Shown here piece by piece: positions 1 to 8,005 of a stretch of DNA of 33,199 bases; position 1 is the stretch's first letter, and every line of letters begins with the position of its first letter. The stretch is from Spironucleus salmonicida. Taxonomy: Eukaryota > Fornicata > Diplomonadida > Hexamitidae. The stretch spans positions 1 to 33,199 of the forward strand of contig AUWU02000010.1 of the NCBI GenBank assembly GCA_000497125.2, given 5' to 3'. The position numbers and the translations under genes were made by a program. The notes beneath the pieces are model-generated. The model was not told the origin of the DNA. It did no database searches and worked only from the letters and a program-made list of their open reading frames with translations.

Positions 1-500
1 AACCTACTACCTACCTACCTACCTACCTACCTACCTACCTACCTACCTACCTACCTACCTACCTACCTACCTACCTACCTACCTACCTACCTACCTACCT
101 ACCTACCTACCTACCTACCTACCTACCTACCTACCTACCTACCTACCTACCTACCTACCTACCTACCTACCTACCTACCTACCTACCTACCTACCTACCT
201 ACCTACCTACCTACCTACCTACCTACCTACCTACCTACCTACCTACCTACCTACCTACCTACCTACCTACCTACCTACCTACCTACCTACCTACCTACCT
301 ACCTACCTACCTACCTACCTACCTACCTACCTACCTACCTACCTACCTACCTACCTACCTACCTACCTACCTACCTACCTACCTACCTACCTACCTACCT
401 ACCTACCTACCTACCTACCTACCTACCTACCTACCTACCTACCTACCTACCTACCTACCTACCTACCTACCTACCTACCTACCTACCTACCTATACCTAC
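1..500. repeat. Telomere, (CCTA)n / (TAGG)n
   Basis: This is an almost perfect 4-bp repeat, CCTA on the plus strand, from the first bases to about 493. It has one irregular word at the extreme end (CCTACTACC, bases 3-11) and degenerate words at the inner edge (CTATACCTAC). The C-rich strand reads inward from the left end, as expected at a left chromosome end, so the G-rich 3' strand would be (TAGG)n. The length, purity and terminal position, followed by subtelomeric repeats and rDNA, make a telomere far likelier than an internal microsatellite. Confidence 0.93.
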
Positions 501-520
501 ATGTTATACTAATATATATT

Positions 521-685
521 TCTTTCCTTTTACGGATATAACCTTCCTAAAAGTGATATAACCTTCCTTTTACGGATATAACCTTCCTAAAAGTGATATA
601 ACCTTCCTTTTACGGATATAACCTTCCTAAAAGTGATATAACCTTCCTTTTACGGATATAACCTTCCTAAAAGTGATATAATCTT
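521..685. repeat. Subtelomeric 40-bp (2 x 20) tandem repeat
   Basis: Eight 20-bp subunits begin with GATATAACCTTCCT at 535, 555, 575, 595, 615, 635, 655 and 675. They alternate between two 3' ends (AAAAGT and TTTACG), giving a 40-bp unit present about four times. The array lies directly inside the telomere. No coding potential is visible. Confidence 0.9.
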
Positions 686-750
686 CATATTCTCCTTAAA
701 TTAAAAAAAATAAAAATAATTCCTTTCATATAATAATTTATTTTTTATCT

Positions 751-810
751 GATATAACACTAATTCAGGTGATATAATATGTGTTTAAATGATATAACAT
801 TACTTAAATT
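751..810. repeat. Decayed relatives of the 20-bp subtelomeric repeat
   Basis: GATATAA recurs at 751, 771 and 791, again exactly 20 bp apart, while the bases between have diverged. These look like an older patch of the 535-685 array. The A+T-rich sequence between (686-750) shows no feature. Confidence 0.65.
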
Positions 811-1177
811 GAAGTATGTAGTATTTATAATTTTTTAAAAAGTTAAAAATAAAAATAAAAAATCAGTATTCTTCAGGATAAAATATTGCTAATTTTCATA
901 TAGCTTAATACTATAAATATTATTATTTACTTATATCACTAATGGAATTTAAAATTAAATTAATATTTTCATTCCTAAAATATATTTGAAAAAAAATCAA
1001 CATTTGGCAGATGACTGGTATAGCTGAATTCATACATGGCCAGAACAGGTGCTAAAATTTACCCTAAAATAGGTACGATGGAGCTGTAGTGGTTACCTGC
1101 AAGCATAATTAAAAAAATTAGTGTGCGAAATAATAAAACTAAATGGTAGTATTGACGGTTTTAATCAAAAAGACAAT
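811..1177. other. AT-rich spacer, no gene seen
   Basis: This is low-complexity A+T-rich DNA between the subtelomeric repeats and the 3' flank of the LSU gene, on the telomere side of the rRNA unit. Its composition becomes more mixed from about 1000. A box A-like word (TGGTATAGCTG, 1016-1026) is present, but such words are expected by chance. I see no open reading frame or recognisable RNA. Confidence 0.6.
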
Positions 1178-1204
1178 AGACAGTGAGTTCAATTCCCACT
1201 GTCT
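1178..1204 (+). other. Hairpin with tRNA T-loop-like apex
   Basis: An 8-bp perfect stem, AGACAGTG (1178-1185) with CACTGTCT (1197-1204), encloses AGTTCAATTCC. The apex contains GTTCAATTC (1187-1195), a full match to the Pol III box B / T-loop consensus GWTCRANNC. I cannot fold a complete tRNA around it: no D-arm, anticodon arm or acceptor partner sits at normal spacing. It may be a tRNA relic, a Pol III promoter element or a chance hairpin. Confidence 0.35.
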
Positions 1205-1276
1205 GCAAAATTAATAATCTAAACTATATATTTTGCATAGCTTAACGACTCAATCGAAACTTTATCGTGAACACTA

Positions 1277-1314
1277 GCAAATATTTTCTAGAAAAGATTT
1301 GCTAATTGCAAATC
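1277..1314 (-). terminator. Alternative hairpins just past the LSU 3' end
   Basis: Two hairpins share one arm. One is GATTTGC (1296-1302) with GCAAATC (1308-1314). The other spans 1277-1302, a near-perfect palindrome centred on TTTTCTAGAAAA with GCAAAT and ATTTGC at its ends. Because ATTTGC (1297-1302) is used by both, they are mutually exclusive. In the direction of rRNA transcription, the first hairpin follows the LSU 3' end and precedes a TTTTC run. This suits a termination or 3'-end processing signal, but that function is inferred from position only. Confidence 0.45.
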
Positions 1315-1501
1315 AGCATTCTTGCCTCAATGATCTATTGATCGCGACGCTCTTGTGGGGTAGTTTCACACTTAGATGCAGTCAGCGCTAATCTGTCTTG
1401 GGTGGCTTCGCAGCACTGGTATGTCAACCAACTGCATAAACTAGAGCCAAGTACAAATGGTTCCTCTCGTACTGAAATTGTATGCCACTTAAGTGATAGG
1501 A

Positions 1502-1558
<57 letters not shown>

Positions 1559-1649
1559 CACGGGTGAACAATCCGACACTTTCACAATTATGCTTGTGAA
1601 TGATAGGAAGAGCCGACATCGAAGAATCAAAAAGCCACGTCGCTATGAT

Positions 1650-1693
<44 letters not shown>

Positions 1694-4100
1694 TCACCTT
1701 TATGTTAACAATCTAAACAAGTTAAAGGATCGATAGGCCACGCTTTCACGGTGTATCTCGCCAATGACGAAATAAATCAGGTGAGCTTTTGCCCTTTTAC
1801 TCTACAACAGGTTTCCGTCCTGTTTGAGCTCACTTTAGGACGCCTGCGTTGCTTTTTAGCAGGCGCGCCGCCCCAGCCAAACTCCCCATCAAACGATGTA
1901 TATGAATAACATTAATTACTAAGATAATGGATTTACCATATAAGCGGAACAATGAGAGGTATCAGGGTTTTTCATGGTTGATTACTCTGCCCTGTAGCCT
2001 ACATTACCACCATCGTTCCACAACGTCTAACTAGAGTCAAGCTCAACAGGGTCTTCTTGCCCCGCTGGCCATTACCACTCGCCCGTTCCCGAGTCTGTAG
2101 TTTCGCGAAGATGCATCTAGGGACAGTAAGAACCTCGTTAATCCATTCATGCACGTCCAAAATTACTGGACGAGGCATTTGGCTACCTTAAAAGAGTCAT
2201 AGTTACTCCCGCCGTTTACCAGAGCTTGAATAACTTTCATCATATTGACATGCATAGCACTGGGCAGAAATCACATCGTGTCAAAACAAGTTGAAGCTAT
2301 CACGATGCTATGTTTTAATTAGACAGTCAGGTTCTTCTTGTCCGTTCCAGTTCTGATAGTAAGGAATTATCATCTCTTGAAGAGCAGTTCTATTCAACTA
2401 GACCTGAAAGTAAACCCTCAAGTTTCGTCGGTAGACATAAGCAGGACAAAAGATGATCCTAGATCAGAGCCACCCCTTTTCCCAAAGTTACGGAGCTAAT
2501 TTGCCGACTTCCCTTAGACACGTTATCTTCACACTAGAGGTTGTTAACCTTAGAGACCTGATGCGGTTATGGGTACGCCGTGACATGTTTATTAACTGGT
2601 ATTTTTCATGGGACTTCCCTAATCACGTTATACCGCAAATGCGATATTCTTCCGGTTACAATGCAGCTTCTATGACTAAATCATTCCACTGCGTTGACGC
2701 CGTTAAGAAGAAAAGACTATCCTTCAACGGACTAAAAGAAGTCTGGTACCAGGCAACTAGTCGCCTATAACAAATCACTAACGGGAATATTAACCCGTTT
2801 CCCTTTCGACCAGAGAATGGGACTAGCCACATGCCTTCTATTTTTCAACAGTCGCTTAGGAACGTATCACCCACGAGTCGTATAACGGCGCCGTGGAAGC
2901 CTTCTCTTCTTCAGTCTTCTGGCATACCAGAATAATTGCTACTACTACCTAGATCTGCACTAAAGTAACCTCTATACGACCTCACGATCATACTTCTAAG
3001 GTAACTTCACGACCTCCTACCCATTTTTGTGGTGCAGTATAAATACCAGGTTTAAGCGCGATCCATTTTTCGGACTAGGTAATTCGGCTGGTGGGTTGTT
3101 ACACACTCCTTAGAGAATTCCAACTTCTATGGCCATCTTCCAGCTGTCAATATTACCTAACGCCGTTTAGTCTGATGAACCTGGTTTACGCACTTTAACT
3201 GCACTATCGGAGCAATCCGCCTTGCCAATCCTGCTTACCAAGAGGGGCCCACTAGTTAACACTTGTATTTAAAATTACCCTTCAATTAAGAAAGAATAAC
3301 GCTCTGTATTCGGAGTTTGAGAGTCGGATGAGGACTGATCCCCACTATCTCCAATCATTGTCTCTACTACTAGAAACTACATTGTTAACCGCTATCCTGA
3401 GAGAAATTTCGGAGGTAACCAGCTACTAGATGGTTCGATGAGTCTTTCGCCCCTATACCCAACTCTGACAAGCGATTTGCACGTCAGCAACGTTACGAAC
3501 CTCCATCAGTCTTTCGACTGACTTCATTCTGGTCAGGTATAGATCACTATCTTTCGGGTCTACTTCGGCCGGCTTAGCCTAAAAGAATTATGGCAATTTA
3601 ATTATGACTTTCATTGCGCAGGATAGTTTAACACTATAATACTCGCCGGTCAAAATAAGTCCTAGGTCCGTGTTTCGAGACGGGCGAGAAGCCTGCAAAT
3701 ATTAATTACAGACATCCCCTTTAAGAAAGGGTTTCACGTCCTTTTAAATGACCCTTTAAGAGTCTGCTTTTCACAATTCGCTCACGCTACTCGGTACACT
3801 ATCGGTCTTGGATCGCTATTTAGTCTTAGAAGGATTGTACCTCCTGATTCATACTATACTCTCAAACAGTACTACTTAATCCATCATAAAGTGCAACGTT
3901 CTACAGGGACTTTCACCCTCTTTGGTCAGCCATTCCGGACTGTTACGAACTCTAGCAATATGAAGACAGACAACTCAGACGATTACTGTCAGACATTTCC
4001 CTTTTCGCTCGCCGCTACTAGAGGAATCTCTGTTGATTTCTTTTCCTTGGCTTATTGATATGCTTAAGTTCAGCCAGTAATCCACATTGAACCAGACGAC
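1315..4100 (-). rRNA. Large subunit rRNA (28S-like, reduced)
   Basis: This is the RNA of the large ribosomal subunit, including the peptidyl-transferase centre. Landmarks on the minus strand are CTGAACTTAAGC near the 5' end (4062-4073), GTAGCGGCGAGCGAA (4004-4018), GATGTCGGCTCTTCC of domain V (1606-1620) and the sarcin-ricin loop AGTACGAGAGGAACC (1459-1473). I placed the 5' end by spacing from CTGAACTTAAGC and the 3' end before the 1296-1314 hairpin; both may be off by tens of bases. At about 2.79 kb it is well below the roughly 3.4 kb of yeast, so eukaryotic expansion segments are shortened. It is the last gene of the unit, transcribed towards the telomere. I saw no intron or break. Confidence 0.95.
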
Positions 4101-4135
4101 AAATGATTTTGTTTATCTTTAATTAACGTTAGTTA
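4101..4135 (-). other. ITS2 (very short, AT-rich)
   Basis: Only about 35-45 nt of AT-rich sequence separates the 3' part of the 5.8S-like region from the LSU 5' region. Usual eukaryotic ITS2 is 100 nt or more. Microsporidia lack a cleaved ITS2, their 5.8S being part of the LSU, so this stretch could be either a minimal spacer or a retained loop. The limits come from alignment to conserved motifs on each side. Confidence 0.6.
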
Positions 4136-4281
4136 TTTTTGAGACCGTTCTGGAACAATGTTTAGAGTATTACATTCAAGAATCGATGCTTCGCAGGTCA
4201 TTACAGGTCCACATCGCAAATATCGCTTTGTGTCACGCTCTTCCTCGATATCCAAACCAATGGATCCACCCAATCCTATTG
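4136..4281 (-). rRNA. 5.8S rRNA (or 5.8S-like 5' domain of LSU)
   Basis: On the minus strand the segment contains GGATCCATTGG, then CGAGGAAGAGCGTGACA (4231-4247), which matches the universal GATGAAGAACGCAGCGA block, and then CATCGATTCTTGAATG (4173-4188), which matches CATCGAATCTTTGAACG. The order and spacing are those of 5.8S rRNA, lying between SSU and LSU as expected. The 5' end was set about 13 nt before GGATCC by analogy with yeast. Whether it exists as a separate molecule is uncertain, because the following spacer is so short. Confidence 0.85.
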
Positions 4282-4329
4282 GTAGTAAAGAGCGAACTCC
4301 TACTACCTAAAATTGTGAGATGATAATTT
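4282..4329 (-). other. ITS1 (very short)
   Basis: About 48 nt lie between the SSU 3' end (GGATCATTA) and the inferred 5.8S start. No structure was resolved. A spacer this short is typical of strongly reduced rDNA units. Confidence 0.65.
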
Positions 4330-5822
4330 AATGATCCTGCTGCAGGTTCCCCTACAGCAGCCTTGTTACGACTTCTCCTTCCTCTAGAAGAGCGGGCTCG
4401 CAATTGTTGCTACATAACGATACGAAATGTAGGTCCGAATAACTCACCAGATCTTCCCAATCAGTAGGAGCGACGGGCGGTGTGTACAAGGGGTAGGGAC
4501 GTAATCAGCGTAGATTCATAACCTACACTTACTAGACATTCCTCATTTATGAAGGATAATTTCAACCTTCAAGCCTAACCACGACAAGTTTTAATGAACT
4601 GCCACCATTTTCAGGGAAGCAACACGATGAACCTGCCATTGTAGTACGCGTGCGGCCTAGGGCTTCTAAGGGCATCACAGACCTGTTTTTGCCTCTGCCT
4701 TCCTCTAGTTCATCACTAGCAGTCTCAGATAATTAATCTGATAGAGGTCTCGTTCGTTATCGCAATAAAGCAGACAATTTAAATCACGGACTAAGAACGG
4801 CCATGCACCACCAACAACTTAATCATGAAAGATCACTCATCTGTCAATCCTCAAAGCTTCTGGGCCTAGTAAGATTTGCGTGTTGAGTCAAATTGAGCCG
4901 CAGACTCCACGTCTGGTGGTACCTCTCCGTCAATCCCTTCAAGTTTCAACCTTGCGATCATACTTCCCCCAGAGTCTGAAACCTTACGATTTCTCTTGGC
5001 AAATGAAGTAAAAACCCCATCAGCTAGGCGACATCGTTTAGGGTCAGGAATAAAACGGTTTCTAATCGTCGTCTATCCCCTGACTTTAGTTCTTGATCGT
5101 GATACTTAGACTGCGTTGGGAGCCTCCGCTACCGTTGGTCTTCGATAGATCATCCTATTTCACCTGTCCCTATCGAGTACCCCAAACTACGCCAAATACC
5201 GCATTATAATTTCATACTATAAAAACAGTTAAGTAGTTATAAACACTTAGATTTACTTATAGTGAAAAAGAAAATAAACTACGAACTTTTTAACTGCAGC
5301 AACACAATAGAATACTCTCCGTGTCGGAATTACCGCGGCTGCTGGCACCGAGCTTTCCCACGAATAACCGGTTAGCTTAGATATAACAGGCCCTAGATGG
5401 TGTACAAAAGTACCCTTCATTTCTTGTCACTGCCTCGTAACGAATACATTGGGCAATTTCCGCGCCTGCTGCCTTCCTTAGATGTATGAGCTGTTTCTCA
5501 TGCTCATTCTCCGGAGTCAAACCCTAATTCCCCGTAAGCGTCGAATCCTTGGTAGGCAAATACCCCACCAACGTAAGATGATGCTGCAGTGGCAGATATG
5601 CAAACGTACTTACTATTATCTTTAGTAGAATACTAAACATAGTTCATGTATTACTAACAGATTTTCCGTTACTATCCAACGAAATACATTGCATGTACTA
5701 ACCACTGATAAATGAGCTGTTCGCCGTCTTCGCTCCACAATAATGAATATAACTGTCTACACATAGGCATGCATGGCTTAATCTTTAAGAGAAGTATGCT
5801 ATCCTGGCAGGGTCAACCAGAT
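4330..5822 (-). rRNA. Small subunit rRNA (18S-like, reduced to about 1.49 kb)
   Basis: This is the RNA of the small ribosomal subunit. Minus-strand landmarks are CTGGTTGACCCTGCCAG at the 5' end (5804-5820; most eukaryotes have GAT where this has GAC), GTGCCAGCAGCCGCGG at the 530 loop (plus-strand block 5326-5348), TTGTACACACCGCCCGTCGC (4470-4489) and the terminal helix 45 region (4332-4361) ending in GGATCA. The helix 45 stem is TGCTG/CAGCA instead of the common TTCCG/CGGAA, a compensated change that resembles microsporidian forms. At about 1493 nt it is shorter than the usual 1.8 kb and longer than typical microsporidian SSU (about 1.3 kb). It is the first gene of the unit. Confidence 0.96.
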
Positions 5823-6076
5823 AATAATAATGAAAAAATTTCAAAAGTAAAATTAAGTAGTACCCGAATATTAATAAATATTAATTATATTTTTTAACAT
5901 ATTTTGTTAAATATATCCCGCATTAAAAATGCGATTGAATGATGATTAAAAGGTGATATTAATAGTTAACCCCGCTAATAGGGGTGTTTTGTTGTATTCT
6001 ATAGTTAAAAAGATACTTGTAGTTATAGAATACATTGCATAATGAAGAAATGTGTTGAATAAATATATTTATATGA
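5823..6076 (-). promoter_or_regulatory. rDNA 5' flank with three hairpins (5' ETS/promoter region)
   Basis: This AT-rich stretch immediately upstream of the SSU should hold the Pol I promoter and 5' external spacer. It contains three hairpins: CGCATT/AATGCG (5919-5933, loop AAA), ACCCC/GGGGT (5969-5985) and GTATTCTATA/TATAGAATAC (5994-6033, 10 bp). No promoter consensus can be assigned by eye. The regulatory role is inferred from position. Confidence 0.55.
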
Positions 6077-6534
6077 TTTTAGGTAGGGCGGCATTATTTT
6101 AGGTAAGGGTGGTTTTAGGTAAGGGTGGTTTAAGGAAGGGTGGTTTAAGGAAGGGTGGTTTAAGGGAATGGAGGTATTATTTTAGGTAAGGGTGGTTTTA
6201 GGTAAGGGTGGTTTAAGGAAGGGTGGTTTAAGGGAATGGAGGTATTATTTTAGGTAAGGGTGGTTTTAGGTAAGGGTGGTTTAAGGAAGGGTGGTTTAAG
6301 GGAATGGAGGTATTATTTTAGGTAAGGGTGGTTTTAGGTAAGGGTGGTTTTAAGGAAGGGTGATTTAAGGGAATGGAGGTATTATTTTAGGTAAGGGTGG
6401 TTTTAGGTAAGGGTGGTTTTAAGGAAGGGTGATTTAAGGAAGGGTGATTTAAGGGAATGGAGGTATTATTTTAGGTAAGGGTGGTTTTAGGTAAGGGTGA
6501 TTTAAGGAAGGGTGATTTAAGGGAAGGGTGATTT
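6077..6534. repeat. G-rich higher-order minisatellite upstream of rDNA
   Basis: The array is built from three related words: a = TTTTAGGTAAGGGTGG, b = TTTAAGGAAGGGTGG (or GGGTGA), and c, which starts TTTAAGGGAATGGAGG and ends in TATTA. They repeat as a-a-b-b-c, a-a-b-c, a-a-b-c, a-a-b-c, a-a-b-b-c and a final a-a-b-b lacking c, so the composite unit is about 68-85 bp. The strand that serves as rRNA template is G-rich. It sits where spacer enhancer repeats lie in other rDNA. It opens with one interstitial telomere-like word, TAGGTAGGG (6080-6088). Confidence 0.88.
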
Positions 6535-6650
6535 ATTTTTAAGAGAACAAAAAAATACATAATTGCAACTAAGCACTATTCTACTTCCGTAGTTAAAATT
6601 ACTACAAAATTCTTGATAATACAGTTATTCTAATTCATCATTTTGTTATT

Positions 6651-7075
6651 TGTGACAACAAATTAGACGAATCTAATTATCATGTCAAATCTCAATGTCT
6701 ATTAAAAGCCTTCGCGCATAATCCTGAATGACTATCATTACCCCCTAAGTATGAAGTTTAAAATTTCACCGGTTAAGGTTATCGACCAACTTGCAGGTAT
6801 TTAAGCGATAGCAGCCGCAGAACATATGCAGCTTAAAATAGACATTATGCTCGTTATCCGAAAATAACGAGTTGAGATAATCCAACCTAAAATAAGATCT
6901 AGACATAGGGATAGGTCACAAGAGACAAGCATCATCCGCAGGCCTCTTCCTCACTATCGATAGTAGGTCAGTTTCAAATAACGCTAATCTGATTCAGAAT
7001 GATAGTATTATCAATACAATTGCATAATCTATTTTATTTAGGGGGACGTGTTAATTTTACAATTGGGTCTGTCCC
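6651..7075 (-). ncRNA. Structured element A (paralogue of B), unknown RNA family
   Basis: Helices seen: TGACA/TGTCA (6653-6657 with 6683-6687) enclosing H1 AATTAGA/TCTAATT (6661-6667 with 6672-6678); H2 AATGTCTATT/AATAGACATT (6694-6703 with 6837-6846), enclosing a domain of about 130 nt; H3 CTCGTTAT/ATAACGAG (6850-6857 with 6864-6871); H4 TGATA/TATCA (7000-7013); and a terminal helix GGGAC/GTCCC (7043-7047 with 7071-7075). Single-stranded blocks ATAAGATCT (6892-6900), CATAGGGATAGGTCA (6904-6918) and TCACTATCGATAGTA (6951-6965) are shared with B. Read on the minus strand, H1 ends in a UUCG tetraloop and H3 in a U-G-closed UUCG loop, which favours minus-strand transcription. Ends are approximate. 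I do not recognise the family. Confidence 0.6.
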
Positions 7076-7118
7076 AAAACTTCATAGTAGATCGTAATCT
7101 CCACTATCTACTCACACT

Positions 7119-7516
7119 ATCTGGAAACAACAAACCAGACGAATCTGGTTCAAAGCACTACAAGGGTGAATACCGACACGTAATCTTTTAGCGTGGTCAA
7201 ACCACCGTTACGAAGAGTTCTGTTATGTAGTGCAGATGTCAAATTTTAATGTCTATAAATAGACATTCTTGTTATCCGAAAATAACAAGTTAAATAAATT
7301 AACTTAAGATAAGATCTTGCGATGCATAGGGACAGATCATAAGGAGCATGCATCGCTGCATGCCACATGGTCACTATCGATAATAAGCTTCATTTCAAAT
7401 AGTGCTAGTAGATTGTGTTATCTAAATATAGATAATTTTCTACTATTGGGTTTCTCTCCTAATCAGTAATACCTTTCCTTATTACCGATAGTGGGACCCG
7501 ACCCAATTGGTCCCAC
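7119..7516 (-). ncRNA. Structured element B (paralogue of A), unknown RNA family
   Basis: Helices seen: ATCTG/CAGAT (7119-7123 with 7233-7237); H1 AACCAGA/TCTGGTT (7133-7139 with 7144-7150); a helix absent from A, GCACTACA/TGTAGTGC (7155-7162 with 7226-7233), holding CGTAA/TTACG and GTGGT/ACCAC; H2 AATGTCT/AGACATT (7248-7267); H3 CTTGTTAT/ATAACAAG (7268-7289); GCATGCA/TGCATGC (7346-7363); H4 TTATCTA/TAGATAA (7418-7435); GTAATA/TATTAC (7466-7485); and terminal GTGGGACC/GGTCCCAC (7491-7516). H1 and H3 differ from A by paired compensatory changes while their loops are identical. On the minus strand the loops of H1 and 7346-7363 become UUCG and GCGA. Its edges are inferred from the outermost helices. 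Confidence 0.6.
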
Positions 7517-8005
7517 ATATATATAGTCAATTTCAAGAGGACAGCTTAGATGCCTGGGTATATTAGTTAAACTTCATTTTTTCTTACAATATTTTTTTCT
7601 AAAAATAGATTCATCAATAATATATTATGTATAATATAAAATTTAGTAAAATAAATAATAGTTATTATATATTTATAATTATATTTTTATTTATCTTATA
7701 CTATAAATAGAATAAACATTTAAAATATCATTTATATATAAATATTACTAATATATTATATATTATTGAGTTTTTAGATTAATTTTCAGTTTCTAATATT
7801 TTAAAAATATATATATACTACTATATAATAATGTGTTATTACTATTAATCTTATATTCAATATAATAATATGTTTAATTAATTTTTCACTTTAATAATTT
7901 TAATAATTTATAAATATGTATTTATATATATTATATAACACATATTTTTTAAAATATATAAATTTTACAAATAATTATAAAATTTAATAAAATTTAATAT
8001 CTATG
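7517..8005. other. AT-rich spacer, no gene seen
   Basis: After a short mixed stretch (to about 7565) the DNA is almost pure A+T with many ATATAT runs. No ORF, RNA-like fold or repeat of note was seen. Confidence 0.6.

Noticed and set aside
535-685. CRISPR-like regular repeats
   Set aside because: Direct tandem repeats without unique spacers, in a eukaryotic subtelomere.
811-1177. 5S rRNA gene near the rDNA unit
   Set aside because: Searched by eye on both strands here and in the 5823-7560 flank for the conserved 5S boxes; none recognised.
1007-1207. Intron-containing tRNA using GCAGATG (1007-1013) as acceptor partner of TGTCTGC (1200-1206)
   Set aside because: The seven pairs need two G-U wobbles, the D- and anticodon arms cannot be drawn, and the implied intron would be over 100 nt.
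2453-2770. 105-codon open frame on the plus strand
   Set aside because: It lies wholly antisense within the LSU rRNA gene; its residues simply translate the complement of conserved rRNA.
5712-5897. 61-codon open frame on the plus strand
   Set aside because: It overlaps the 5' end of the SSU rRNA gene in antisense and runs into AT-rich flank; no protein signature.
6079-6089. Telomerase RNA template (minus strand CCCTACCTA)
   Set aside because: A single short word at the edge of a minisatellite made of similar words; no pseudoknot or template boundary structure seen around it.
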